A stretch of DNA of 64,000 nucleotides, taken from Imbricaverruca yamaguchii (taxonomy: Eukaryota > Arthropoda > Thecostraca > Neoverrucidae). Location: positions 141,501 to 205,500 of the forward strand of contig JAOTOL010001150.1 of NCBI GenBank assembly GCA_034440575.1. The letters run 5' to 3'. The notes below the pieces were generated by a model, which saw only the letters and a list, made by a program, of their open reading frames with translations, was not told the DNA's origin and did not search any database. Positions within the stretch are counted from its first letter, which is position 1. Each line of letters starts with the position of its first letter. Shown here piece after piece: positions 1-18,702 of the stretch. A program made the position numbers and the translations under genes.

Positions 1-1264
1 AGCTTAGAAATCGCCCATACGTAATTTAATTCAAGGAGCATCCACCCAATATCCCGCTTTTCACAAGCACCCAAGACCACTATTTAGAGGCTCAGAAGCA
101 TTATGCATCTCAAGTATTATAGGTTCTGGAGCATTATATGTTTTGAGTATGAGAGGTACTGATACAGACACGTCTTAAAGTGTATTTTAATTCAGCAAAT
201 GATGCCATTTAATAAATTATTTACCAGTTATTCAATTGATTAACCTATCCATACTTCATTTATGAATGGGATAAAATATACATTCCATACAGTCATGCTG
301 TACTATTTTAGACAGACTAATGAGGATTGTATATAAAACCATGTGATTTCATATAAAAGCTCACATTGCTCACCTGAAGATGACTCCCTTCTTGGGGAAG
401 TCTGAATGCATTCCAATGCTTTTGGAAATAATTTCAATTCTATCTTCAGACATGATTACAGATGGATGCCATTGAAGTCCTGAAAATGGAAACATTTGGT
501 CTTGCACAAAGCGCATACTGACTGATTGCATTTGTGACAAAAAAGTAGCATTTTCCTTCATTTTGCCATCTAGAACATTCTCCTCCTCATAAAATTATCC
601 TCTCCTTTTTCTTGCTTGAAGGTATGATGATGTATGATGATGGGATAACATGAATATAAATAGCTTGCATGACTTTCAGTGTTAACAAAAAATGACTGGA
701 CATAATCCTCCAAGGTTTGCATGATTCTAAGACAAATTACATGAGTGTTGACTACATTGCTTGGACTTCTCCAACTTACAGGTCCTACCAGCAAGCAACC
801 TTACAGAATGACATAACATCATACCCTAGTGTTCTATGCATGTAATATGCAAAATGTGCTTACCCACGTAAGCTAGGACTTGCAGTTACATCAACAAACA
901 ACAACAAACATAAATGAGCAACAAACTGCTGGAATGCTAGAAATACAAATTCTGAACAAAATGGATCAAGCATATAGATACCTACCTACAAAATGTCATG
1001 TCAGATTCCAGTCTGTAGGGGATGAGGTGGGGGTTCCAAACATTTATGACATCATGCAACAAGTGCTATTGCTGCTTCTGCATGGCTGAACTGGTAATTG
1101 TACTGTTTACTGAACACAAAAATGAACAAGCTATCCATATTATGACAGTTCCTTTTGATGAAAATCCTGTAACCACTTTGCAAAGAGCAACTATAAAGCA
1201 ATTATTTTGTAGTGGTGTGCTGTATTTTGAACAGCAAAATATGGTTGTTCAGAAATACTTCACT
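1..1264. other. AT-rich non-coding DNA, no gene recognised
   Basis: Short open frames here (up to about 70 codons) have no recognisable domain and no repeat similarity elsewhere in the window. I see no RNA gene and no mobile element core in this stretch. Confidence 0.6.
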
Positions 1265-1322
1265 GAAGGGCCCTTGTGGCTCATAGTTGCACTAATTGTG
1301 TATTTCTTTTATGTCTTTATGT
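1265..1322 (+). mobile_element. CR1/L2-like retrotransposon, 3' tail fragment
   Basis: This short stretch reads GAAGGGCCCTTGTGGCTC, then CATAGTTGCACTAAT, then TTTATGTC repeats. It matches the 3' UTR end of the large CR1-like element at 39270-39326 and the minus-strand copies near 22129 and 18553. It is a severely 5'-truncated insertion, as is usual for non-LTR elements that prime from the 3' end. The TTTATGTC reiteration is the likely terminal microsatellite of the family. Confidence 0.75.
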
Positions 1323-2520
1323 CACTGTAGCTGTTGTGGTACAAATTATTAGTAGTTGCAAACAAATACTGGTGCAATTGGAGGACAAAAATATTGGAGG
1401 ACACTTCCTTACTGTTTTTATAAGCTGGCTGCTCTTGGAAGCCTAAAAAGGGCACCCATGGACTTCACTAGCTCCATACACAAATAATCAGAAGAACTAT
1501 GCCATCAGACCATGATATTCCAGTAGAGAAAGTTCAATCATCTACAAATAACTCCATATTTGTTATTTACATACTGAATGTTATGTGGGAGACTTCCAGG
1601 CATCTGTCTACATCAAACTGGTGACATCACTCAATAAGTATGCAACTGCTCCATTCATACTGCACTGCTGTTTTTTTGTGGGATAATTTACCCTAGGTAG
1701 GCACCTTGGTAGGTACCTATGTAACCACATACCTATGTATACAAGCTAGACATATGGGCAACACATTTACAAGCAATTCAAATTGCTGGATAGCATCTAT
1801 GAGCAAGTGACCACAATTTAATTACGTGGCGTAGGTGCAGGGTGGGAAACTTGCTTTCCGGGTTTGGAGTCGGAGTGCGAACAGATTTCTTCCGAAGTAC
1901 ATTTTCATGCACATATTATTTTTCATGCATGGAATCTATTAACAACGGTAACCGACGAGAAAATCATATATACCTAGTCAGTGTCTACGTAATATGCATA
2001 AGTAATACACATCATTTTTGGTCACGCCAAAGCATAGAAACAAAGTAGTGAGCAATGGATGGCACCACAAGACAGGGAGTTGTGATCAGCTCAGCTTTGT
2101 CTCTCATAACTCACAGGAGCAATGCGCCTTCCTTTCACTGTTGGTCTCAGCACAATACTAGGCAAAATGAAAAACACAAATAATTCACGCTTCACCCTCA
2201 GCTCAGAGCGCACACCTACCTACATACGTAGCCAATTCCCTGCACGATACGGACCCAACACCACTACCTCACACGCAGTCGGAATCGACGGCGGTGCGCA
2301 AAGGATCAGTCAAGGTCTTGTGTTTGCAGCATGGCACTGTTAAGTGTTCAAAACACGTGTTCAAAGTTGCTAATGGTTATGACGTCATTTACAAAATACC
2401 TTGCATTGATTGGTTAAAAAACAGTTTTCGTAACATAAAATGCTAACGCAGCAAATTCCGATCGGCGGCCTCCGCTGCACTCCGGAAGCGTCTCTTAAAA
2501 CAGTCACTTTTTCGGGTCTG
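1323..2520. other. Non-coding DNA, no gene recognised
   Basis: No supported gene. Around 1692-1742 there is a cluster of short TAGGTA/TACCTA palindromic motifs, which recurs around 39870 and 40290. The 62-73 codon frames here show no domain. Confidence 0.55.
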
Positions 2521-2720
2521 TATCATAACCTCAAATGTATCGCAACCTCAAGTGTATCATAACATCAAATGTATCGTAACCTCCAATGTGTCATAACCTC
2601 TAATGTATCGTAACCTCAAGTGTATCATAACCTCAAATGTATCGTAACCTCAATTGTATCATAACCTCAAATGTATCGTAACCTCAAGTGTATTATAGCC
2701 TCAAATGCGTCATAATCCAT
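2521..2720 (+). repeat. 17-bp satellite array A (CATAACCTCAAATGTAT unit)
   Basis: About twelve head-to-tail 17-bp units alternate between CATAACCTCAAATGTAT and CGTAACCTCAAGTGTAT variants. The same unit occurs on the opposite strand at 17064-17402. On the same side of both arrays lies an identical 14-bp flank, ATATCAGCTGACGA (2722-2735 here), followed by about 23 bp of weaker similarity. The array is therefore part of a larger dispersed repeat and not an independent slippage product. Confidence 0.9.
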
Positions 2721-2757
2721 AATATCAGCTGACGATGGAGAAATGTGGCGTGCGATT

Positions 2758-3680
2758 TTGGCCCGTACTAAATCAGAACAGGTCTCAGCTTACGGAAAAC
2801 CATTGCGAAAAAGAAGTGAACTTGAAGTACACCGTATCCTCGCTAGATGTCAGCATGGTATTTTATTTCTACCATGATTGTTTTCAATGACCAAAACGAT
2901 TGTGTCTGTGCAATTTTATAGTTCATTGATTATCCAAGAGGTTTCCGAATAAATGATTACTCAAGGCGTGATTTATTGACGCATTGCATTGTTTACGGCC
3001 ATGCAAAGGCTACATACCAACACGTCAGTTCATGCGTTTTTTTATGTAATGCGATAAGTGCTTCCAATTTTGATGTTTTCCTACATCTGAAGGTTTTCCG
3101 TTTTGCCAATCTGGCAATGATTTTCATATTGGGAGCGCTTGTCTTGTGTGTTCAAAAGACGATGTCAATCACGGCGCACATGAGACAGACTGGCTTTAGG
3201 TGTTTTCGCAGTCCACTTCGCATAGATTCTGTCTCGCTCGTGTTCGCAGCAGGACAGTCAGAGTCCAGTGAGGTCACGTCATAATTCTTTCGATCACTAC
3301 GGTTCTCACTGGGCGAACATTTTCAGGTTCCGGACACATCGTCCAGAGGACGCGGCACGACCTGCTGGAGGATGCTTGTCACAGTCATGCTTGTCACTGG
3401 GAGTGTACTTGACCAGTCAGCAGTCAGCAAAGCTTGGAGAACCAGCAACCATGAATATGTCTGCCATTACAAAGTACCATTTGTACAAAATGCTTTAAGA
3501 TGCATAATTCAAAATAATAACTATTATTGTGCTAGTTAACGACTTTTTTTGAAAAAAAAAAAAAAAAAAGGGGTGCTTTCATCTGCAATGTTCATTTAGT
3601 GTCAGCGTCTCTCACTCCATGCCAGCGAAGGACGAATTCCCGCAGTCAGGAAAGTGCATGATTATTGGGGTGAGGCTCAT
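2758..3680. other. Non-coding DNA with an A18 tract
   Basis: No gene recognised. An 18-base poly(A) tract lies at 3552-3569. It could be the tail of an old retroposed sequence, but I find no recognisable body upstream and no flanking duplication. Confidence 0.5.
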
Positions 3681-4350
3681 AAGACCTACTTTCAGAAGAT
3701 CTATTTTCAGTAAATCTACGTTCAGAAGATCTATTTTCAGAAGACCTACTTTCAGAAGGTCTATGTACACAAGACCTACTTGGAGGAGGAAATGTTCACA
3801 AGATCTACTCCCAGGACTGAATTGTTCAGAGGATCTACTCGAAGACGAAAGTGTTCACAGGATCTACTTTTAAGGGAATTTTTTGTTTTCACAAGATCTA
3901 CTCTCGGGACTGGATTGTTCAGAGGATCTAACTTCTGAACACATGCCTCAAGTGTTCAGAAGATCTACTCCCGAATGCAAATGTACAAAGGATCTACTGA
4001 AAGCTGGACATGATCACAAGATCTACTCTCGGGACTGGTTTGTTCAGAAGATCTACTCGAAAACGAAAGTATTCACAGGATCTACTTTCAGGATATTTTT
4101 TTTCTTCACAAGACCTACTCTCGGGACCGAATTGTTCAGAGGATCTACAAATAGGCCTTAGTTGTTCAGAAGATCTACTGCTGGAAATGTTCAGAGGATC
4201 TACTCCTGAAAATGTTCAGAGCATCTACTCGCAGGATGGAAGTGTTCACAAGATCTACTCCCGGGACTGAATATCTAGAGGATCTACTCTTGGTCCAGTA
4301 TGTTCAGAGGATCTACTTTCGGGACTGGATTGTTCAGAAGATCTACTCTC
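3681..4350 (+). repeat. 15/30-bp minisatellite with AGATCTACT core
   Basis: The array begins as 15-bp units (TTCAGAAGATCTACT variants, about 3690-3780). It then becomes mostly 30-bp composite units in which that 15-mer is joined to CTCGGGACTGGATTG-like sequence, with spacers of variable length. BglII-type AGATCT sites recur throughout. Several frames stay open (for example 3619-3873, 3883-4161, 4010-4270) only because the unit length is a multiple of three. I do not call them genes. Confidence 0.85.
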
Positions 4351-4794
4351 AATTGTGATGTCCAAGAAGCATAAGTTCAGCTTTCTCTCGCTAGGTAGCA
4401 GCACGGTCCTGGCATTACGGCATTGATTAGGGAATGAATGTCATCAGATTGAACGCTGAAGCATAGGTAACAACATTTCTCGCTAGATGGCAGGATGATA
4501 GCATTGAACAAACGCCCGTTGTGTGTCGGCGTTGTTGGCGGATCGTCACGCGCGTGCGGTGCTGACAGCATCAGAATCACCATGCTCAAGGTGCTTTTGC
4601 TGTTGTTGGACCACACCTACTGCATGCCATTAATAGTAGCATTGTGAACCGTGACCTCCTGTCATGATGAGTCGAGGATTACCTGTGGGCGTAAAACGAG
4701 TGGCAGTGACTGGGAAGTAAATTTGAGGGGGACGTGACCGGAATATTGGTGCCCCCAGAGCGAATGTTTGTGGTTCAAATGCGATTATCTGCAG
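4351..4794. other. Non-coding DNA, no gene recognised
   Basis: No coding, RNA or repeat feature could be supported in this short interval between two minisatellites. Confidence 0.5.
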
Positions 4795-4980
4795 GCACGG
4801 ATATAACTTACATTTGCGCTTACGCACATTTGCGCATACGTACTTTTGTATTTACATACACTTCCGCATACGTACATTTGCCATACGTGAATCTGCGCTT
4901 ATGTACAATTTCCATACATACATCTGAACTTACGTTCATTTGCTTACGTACATCTGCCATACGTACACTTGTCCTAGAAT
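4795..4980 (+). repeat. Degenerate ~15-20-bp minisatellite (TACGTACATTTGC core)
   Basis: Reiterated ACGTACATTTGCGCAT-like units alternate CATTTGC, CATCTGC and CTTTTGT cores separated by TACGTA. Unit length is irregular, roughly 15 to 20 bp. Both strands stay open across the array, which explains the 94- and 81-codon frames here. Those frames are composition shadows. Confidence 0.75.
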
Positions 4981-6203
4981 CGATATACCCCCAGATCAGA
5001 TCGCCTGCGACACGGTAACTCCGAAGCCGCATGTATTGCAGTGGAACCTCATAAGTGCAGGGCAAAAGTTGTAATAATTTGATTGATGCTTTGAGTCTCC
5101 GGGGACAAAGTACAGCTTTGCAACGCCAGGTTGTAGCCCTGCATCTTTTCCTCTAATTCCAGGGTCCGACCAAGAGTCATAGATAGTGCGGGATTTTACC
5201 CTTTTCGACGTAGTGGTACTGTCAATATATGAAAGTATCGTGGGTTAGATGATACCGGCATGAAATTTTGCGCACAGCTAGGCTACGTCTCAATGATAAT
5301 TTTTTTTTCCTATATGGCCATCTCAGATTCGACCTTTGACCAAAATGGCGGACATTTTCAAGGTGGCCGCCATCGGTTATATGGTCGGTTATCGGTTATA
5401 TAATAGATTCAATCAATTGCAGGGGTGGGGAAATCTTATTTATTTGTGTCGCATATCTGACAACAGTAGTTTTGCTGACCATTTACCAGTTGGAAATGGC
5501 AACGAATTGAAATCTTGAGGTAATATATAAGATTATTGTAATCTTAGCACATGCTTACGATTCCTAAATAGGGACCACCTGGGTCAAGTTTATCAAAACA
5601 CCTCATAATTATTTGCTTCTTAATCTTATGCCACTCCCTATGTAGGTAGCGCATCTGTACACAATAGCTGATGTGGAGACCTGCTCTATTCTTATTTAAT
5701 TACAACTCAATATGCTCCAAGTCATCATAGGCGTAGGAACGTCTCAAAAATTGGAAGGGCCAGAGTCAACAGCAGGGTGGCACCCAGGAATCTTGCAAAA
5801 TACCGCGATTGAGCACTTTTGGATAGATAAGCCGAGAATTTCAATAGCAAACACACAACTTTCGCCGTTAAGGGAGATGGGGTAGGCAACTAACAGCAGC
5901 ATGTGATGCTGAAAAAGGACTATCATCACAATATAAGTACTTTCAAATTCACACTTCTTGCTGGACTTGGAACTCTTTTCACGACTGATGGATTATATTT
6001 TTATATTAGGTTTATCTCCCTGGTGCGAGTGAAACCATTACTATAGCTTTTCGATCAAAAATTTTCAACTTCTGCGAAGTGCATGTGTGTGGGGGAGGCA
6101 TAAATTGAAAGGATTAAAAGCAGAAAAGACGGGTGATCGCTGGCTGAACATTCTTTATTCGGTATCTGGCAGACAAATATTGGCAGGCTGACATAATTGA
6201 ATA
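4981..6203. other. Non-coding DNA, possible transposon terminus near 5730
   Basis: No gene recognised. A 15-16 base motif at 5729-5744 (CATAGGCGTAGGAACG) is the reverse complement of one at about 53387-53402. Both abut sequence reading about CTCAAAA..GG(A)AGGGCCA. These are probably matching ends of copies of one dispersed element, with no coding part visible. Confidence 0.45.
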
Positions 6204-8079
6204 GTGTTCGTGTATATTTTTTTAATGTATATGGTTCTGAAGGCCCCGCCACTTTTTACCAGAGTCTTTGGAGGGCGAGGTGCATTTTTGTCCTCCAGTT
6301 ATGCTCTTAGGATCCCCCTGTGCTTATTTGGGGTTCTCCTCGCTCACATTTTGTGGGATCCCAAGACGATATTGGGGGCTCCAGTCCTGGAGTCCGCCTG
6401 TGACATTTCAGGTCCAGGCGCATGGTTCCGGGGGAATCGGACGCCAGTTCTCTAGGCTCGACACTCTAATTTTTGTTGACTTTTCCCGAATTATGCAAAG
6501 TCCAAGCCACAGCCTGATTTTTCGGGCCACCGGCGACATATTTTTGTGTGTGTGTGGGGAGGGGGGGTCACGCGGCGATTTTTTAAGCTCCGGTGCGTTT
6601 TTAGGTGCCATATGCGATATGTTAAGGCATCTGGTGGTATGTTTGAGCTAAGGAGCAATTTTCCTGGGACGGACATTTATTTTTCGGGATCTCTTTTTTA
6701 AGGGATCCGGCTTGATCTTTGTGGGGTTTCGATGCGATCTTGGGGCAACGCTGTGTTTAGCTGGGACCGCCCACACAACCTTTTGGGAGCCTTGACGGGA
6801 ATTTTTGATGACCCGACCAGGATTTATATGACTAGCGACATGAATTTTTGGTCCAAAGCGCGCCAAAGCGCGACATGTTTTTGAGGGGGGATTTGGCGCT
6901 AGTTCTCGAATCGCGTTGTACTTATCTGAGTCACAGTGCTAATTTGGCTCTCACGGCACAAATTGTCTGGTTCGGTGCAAGCTTGTTGGCATGCGAGCGG
7001 TCCCCATCGTGACTTTCAAGGACCACAGTGCGACGGTTTCTCCTCCCAGCGTGGTTTTCAGGGGCCCGATCCAACTTTTTGTGCCCCCAGTGCAATTATC
7101 AGTGGTCACGGCCCGACGTTCTTGGACCCAATGTGATTTCGAGGGCCCGAACAGTGTTTTTCGGGTCCAGCGTCATTTTCGGGGCCACGGAGAAACTTTT
7201 TGGCCCTCAGCGAGATTCAGAGTCCCAATCACACCTTTTAAATCCTTTGCGTAATTTCATGGGGCACTGGCGTGACTTATCGGTGTCCCGGCGCGACTTC
7301 CAGCAGTATTTTCGCGAGTCCGGTCCCACATTTTGGGGCTATCAACTTCATTTTTAGGGTCCCGGGACGATTTTTGAGGTCTTCAATGTGATTGTTAGGG
7401 GCCTTGGTGGGATTTTGAGAGGCCCCAGCCTCTTTTTCAGGGACTCCTGCGCGACTTTTTGGCGGACCCATTGATTTGTGTGGGCCCCTTTGCGATTGTA
7501 GGGGACACCAACATGATTTTTAGGGAGCGTGACGCTATTTTTCCGCACCAAGGCGCAATTGTTGTGGCCCACAACCTATCATGGAGACGGGTACTGCTCC
7601 AATGCTCCCTCCCTTAGGTACGCCACTGTGCATGCCCCAATGATTGCATAGCTCAACCATGACGTCTATGGAGTACATCGCACACCATCGACTTTCCTAT
7701 GCCCTTTTGACTGCTTGCACCATAAGTAGTATTAAGAAATATACACCCTGCAATTTGCCTAAATTCATCCAATTATCTTCGGAGTTCTTAAATTTCAGTC
7801 TGGACGTGCACATCAGTGGACGATGAAAAGACCCAATTGTAGTCTCCGTTGTAATTCGGTGTTTTGTACTTTTAATCAAATGTCTTCATTGATTAGATTT
7901 TGTGATCAGTGCCTTTGCTAAGCAGAGATTGTTACATTTGCCATGACACCGCCATTTTATCGAACCATTTCTGTTCAACGACATAATTTGAATACAATGT
8001 TTAACGTGTTGTCAATGCCACTACGCAGTTACCCAACTGAAGATCCACTCGGGTCAGTTACCATGCTCATCACGTGCCT
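6204..8079 (+). repeat. GC-box repeat family, copy R1
   Basis: The body to about 7590 consists of degenerate units of roughly 25-35 bp in which a GGGCCC/GGCCCC box alternates with a GCGCGATTTTC-like box. From 6420 to 8079 it aligns colinearly with 50899-52431 (copy R4), including a unique 3' part of about 450 bp (7630-8079). It also shares sub-unit order with copies at 34110-35783 (R2) and, inverted, 49365-50870 (R3). Terminal-looking sequence CCCTTAGGTACGCCACTG lies at 7611-7628. The many open frames (such as 6268-6651 and 7028-7357) follow the box periodicity and differ between copies, so I do not treat them as genes. Confidence 0.8.
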
Positions 8080-10170
8080 TCCCCGTGTTGCAGCCACATC
8101 TCAAGTGTTCCCTACAAACTTCCGTCGCTTCTAGTAGTGTGTCCAGCACAAACCACGTCCACCATCAGTATTTTCGCTCCAGTCCCATTCACTTGGAGAT
8201 GTAAGCTCTGAAGCAGCGATCATTATCTGGGCCCAGCAGTTACCAGTCTGATAGGAAGCTATCCTGATGTGCTGGATGAGTGCACCTTGTGCATGAGGCA
8301 GACCATCAATTGCTCTACCTTTCTTGGTGAATAGCTGCTTCCTTGTCTGGTCGACACCCTCCTCTGTATTGGTGCGATCGCACAGCAAGAACACAAATCG
8401 CTCGCTCCAGTTGTTCTAGCCACTCTATGGCGTGTGGTTCTGGCTGAGTACCTGAAGCGCAGGATGCTGAGGTGACATATCCGATAGATGTTCCGGTTGT
8501 CCCATGCAGTCTTCATGGCCATACCTCCAAAATAGGACACCGTATCACGCCCAGTAAAGGCATGATACATTGGCAAGGCAACACATCGGTCAGGATCAAG
8601 AGCTTTGGCTATCTCATGAGCAGCGACGGATCTGAAGTTCTTCCCAGCACCAAAGGCAATCCACAGTTCAGAGAGGTTGAGGCGAGGGGCTGATGCTATG
8701 GTCCTGTATCAACCGTGCGTATTGGCACTTTGCCGTACCCCTGTTGTATGACATCCTCTAGGTGCAGGAGGATGCCAGTGTCGGCCTCTCATGAGTGCAT
8801 GGAGCCAGACCTGACACATTCTGGCGATTCATGCCCTGTATGGTGATTACCTGTTTGCTGGTGTCGATACCTGTTATATTTGAAGCCATGAAGGAGAACA
8901 GCTCTGTCTTGTTGTCATCGATACGGAGAAAATCTTGCCAATGTCCAGGAACTGCACTTGATATCTCAACTCCTAACTCCCTTTCCCCTTTTGCAACGGA
9001 TGTCCACCTTCAAGCTTTCTGACGAGTACACATCCCAGATAATGTCTAATCTGCATGCTGAAGCTGAGATGTGATGTATGGCATAAAGCCATCAGTGACA
9101 TTGTCGTAGAATGTCTTTGCAGTCCCTGGTCGCAGCATGCTGACGATGGCAGCACCATCCGGTATGTTGACCTGCACTGTGGGGATGGGGAGATCCTCTT
9201 TCGCTGGAGCAAGGTCTTTCAAGCAGTACATCAGGTTAGACGTGGTGCCAGTTCACAGGCCATCCATCTGAGACAGAGTCGCTGGACAGGCCTAGTTTGC
9301 GTGCCGAAAGAACTCGTGCAGATTAACAGTATGTATCTGGGAGGCAATGTACAGTCTGGGGAAGAGCGAACAGTCATTCTTCGGGGATGACAGCTGGAGT
9401 AGTTTCCTCGACTTCTCTCTGATTGGTGGGCACCTGAAGAGACGGAGATTGTTCCGCTTGATAGGATTTGTGCTAGGAGTTGTTTGACTCTTCAGCATAT
9501 TCCCCATACTGATCGAGTTCAAGTTTCTCGATATGCCGTACCATGTATAGCACTGCTGTGTCCACAACGCCTCTGTTGTCCAAGACAAGAAGATCGCTGC
9601 TGCTTTCTGTGAACGGGTTCCCCACTTGCTCTATGGCTCGTTTCAGTGGTCTCACATCTTGTGCAGATGTCATCTGTACATGTTTCTTCTGTTCATGGTG
9701 ACACCCATCTGTGTCCTGCTTCTTCCCAGTTGAACTTTCGAATTCCCGAATCAAACGAGCCATCTCAGGACCAGATACCATCCAGCGACGAAGAGCTGCA
9801 GGGATTTCTATCAGGTACACATCACCACCATCACCCTTCACAGAGGCATTGTTCTGCTCGTTGGCTTGGTCAATGGCAACAGGAGATAATGCACACTTTG
9901 ACGTCTTCACGACAAATTTGCCCTTGAGGAACTCGGCAAAGACATCAGGACGGAGTTCCTTCAGGACACCATGTTTCGTGGGTGGATCGGTACCCATCTG
10001 GAGTAGTATGGCCCAACGAGAAAAACCAAGGAACAATCTTGGCTAAGGCCTCTATATAGAGCAGGAAGTCCCCTCACGTACCGCTCTCACGTAGACCATC
10101 ATAGCCAGCTTCAGTTGCAGGATGATGGACCAGAATTGGAACTGGGGACACTCATCTGATCTTGCAGCAC
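8070..10170 (-). pseudogene. Decayed gene of an uncharacterised invertebrate protein family
   Basis: Read on the minus strand, this stretch gives a colinear series of fragments of one large protein. Near 10140-10040 are QFWSIILQLKLAMM and LYIEALAKIVPWFFSLGHT. From 10036 to 9473 is an open 187-codon block containing ALRRWMVSGPEMARLI and HHEQKKHVQM. Near 9390-9300 is SLFPRLYIASQ, and near 9170 IPDGAAIVSMLRPG. A CTHE..ADT..LLH segment with a frameshift lies near 8780, AHEIAKAL..HAFTGRDTVSYFGG near 8600-8520, and KGRAIDGLPHAQGALIQH near 8330. A truncated cysteine-rich C-terminus (CREHLRCGC) lies near 8110. From memory this layout matches a multicopy family of large hypothetical proteins in cnidarians, arthropods and fish, with no established biochemical role. 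Several frameshifts and stops make it non-functional. No intron is needed, which fits retroposition or a transposon-borne gene. The recovered part is about 650 residues, and the N-terminus is missing. Confidence 0.75.
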
Positions 10171-17051
<6,881 letters not shown>

Positions 17052-17402
17052 TCGTCAGCTGATATTTGAGGTTATGATACACTTGAGGTTGCGATACATT
17101 TGTGGTAATGATACACTTGCGGTTGCGATACATTAGAGGTTATGACACATTAGAGGTTGTGCTACATTTGAGGTTATGGTACATTTGAGGTTATGATACA
17201 TTAGGGGTTATGATACACTTGAGGTTATGATACATTTGAGGTTATGATACATTTGATGTTATGACACATTAGAGGTTACGACCCATTAGAGGTTTTGATA
17301 CACTTGAAGTTATGATACATTTGAGGTTACGATACATTAGGGCTATTCAAATTTGGGGTTATGATACATTACGGGTTATGATACATTTGAGGTTACGATA
17401 CA
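17052..17402 (-). repeat. 17-bp satellite array B (inverted copy of array A)
   Basis: About twenty 17-bp units (ATTTGAGGTTATGATAC and ACTTGAGGTTGCGATAC variants) are the reverse complement of the array at 2521-2720. The flank TCGTCAGCTGATAT at 17052-17065 is the exact reverse complement of 2722-2735. Similarity continues weakly outward to a CCGTAC motif near 17020. It is a longer and equally degenerate copy of the same dispersed repeat. Confidence 0.9.
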
Positions 17403-18552
17403 TCCCCAGTTTTGCCAAGGCTATAGAACACCAGGTAGAACGCTCCGCTTCCCAAAAAGGGCGACGCTTGAGCCGACCAATCAGCGTCTGACGACCTCCG
17501 CCGATCGTGGCAATGGTAAAGGCCATAGGACGAAACTTGTGGAAGGTATTATTCATATATTATTCCGTTATTCGTGCTAATTTTCTACAAAGGTATTCTT
17601 GCTACTTTAATCTTGACCTTTAATACTACTTTACCATAATGTCACAACTAGCAGGGGGATAAAGTCGATATTTCTGTGAATGTCACCGGTTTCGCCGCAC
17701 TTAAAACAAAATATTTTTGCCCTTGATATTGAAACAAATTTACCTGATATATTATTTGCTTCAACTTATTTTTGTGGAATTACAATCTGACAGTTTGTGC
17801 GATGCCTGCTGATATCATATGATACAGTTTCTCTTATGAGAATGCAAGGTGTTCATGATATCAGGTGATGTTCAAATGCATAATTTAAGTTCAGCTTTTG
17901 AGACTACTTAGCTCAGTCTTACATTCCTGTTCTTCCCTGTCTCAGTACATGACATACATTTTTTCCAATGCACTTGCTGTGATATGTTTCATTGTATGGG
18001 CAAACAAGGTATGTAGTAAAACACAGACTAAGTTCAATGCAGTGATAAATTATTAGTGAAATCAGGTGGAATATACCACTTTCTGAACACTCAATCAACA
18101 TCCATCTTCAAGACGTATCGACATCTTGCTTCTTGATGAAGATTTAAATGTTTATATCTGAATTAAGTAGGTAGTCATTTCACCATGAAAAGAACATCAC
18201 ATTCATGCAAACAACAACAAAGACACCAGAATTACTTAGCAATGAAGATACATGTTATTCCCTCTCCCCAAGAAATAATGAGGAAAATGAGTGGTATAAT
18301 ATAGGGTTTGGTAGGATAAAATATTGTGAAGAATAAAGGAAAATTGCAGTACGACAACACTAACCCTAATGACAACATAACCTAACCTACTGATGTTTCA
18401 TAACCTAGAACTTACCAGTTTTGGATTGCCTATGACATTGTGATGTTGAAGGAATTTCAGGATGCTGGAACACTGCATGTATGGTGCAAGCATGCTTTAA
18501 AGTGACCGAATAAGAGCCACATGACCCCATTTGTGTTAGGCCTACAGAGGGA
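17403..18552. other. Non-coding DNA, no gene recognised
   Basis: No coding or RNA feature supported. A 28-base near-match around 18236-18264 (AATGAAGATACATGTTATTC and following bases) recurs near 60467. This suggests an old dispersed repeat, but I could not define its limits. Confidence 0.45.
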
Positions 18553-18702
18553 ATATAAAGACATAAAGGCATAAAAGATCAGTGCAACTATGAGCTAAGG
18601 CCTTCCTGGTTGCACTCTGTACATTGGACCAGTTCTCCACCAAATGTGTCAATAGACTCTCCCTGGAATACATAAAAACAAGCCACCTATTCTTATAATT
18701 AT
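18553..18702 (-). mobile_element. CR1/L2-like retrotransposon, 3' UTR fragment
   Basis: Reverse-strand copy of the CR1-like 3' end. It runs from the AAAGACATAAAGGCAT tail through GTGCAACTATGAG, GGTTGCACTCTGTACA and CCACCAAATGTGTCAATAG to CCACCTATTCTTATAAT, colinear with 22129-22270. It stops about 150 bp in, before any coding sequence. Several mismatches to the 22129 copy suggest it is older. I see no convincing target duplication. Confidence 0.85.

Noticed and set aside
2521..2720. Possible CRISPR-like array
   Set aside because: Units are directly adjacent with no spacers and the DNA is eukaryotic. It is a satellite.
3619..4270. Arg-Ser-Thr repeat ORFs
   Set aside because: Frames held open by the 15/30-bp minisatellite. 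They change frame between adjacent blocks and have no stable start.
9646..10046. Plus-strand ORFs of 93 and 111 codons
   Set aside because: Antisense to the recognisable minus-strand pseudogene block at 10036-9473.
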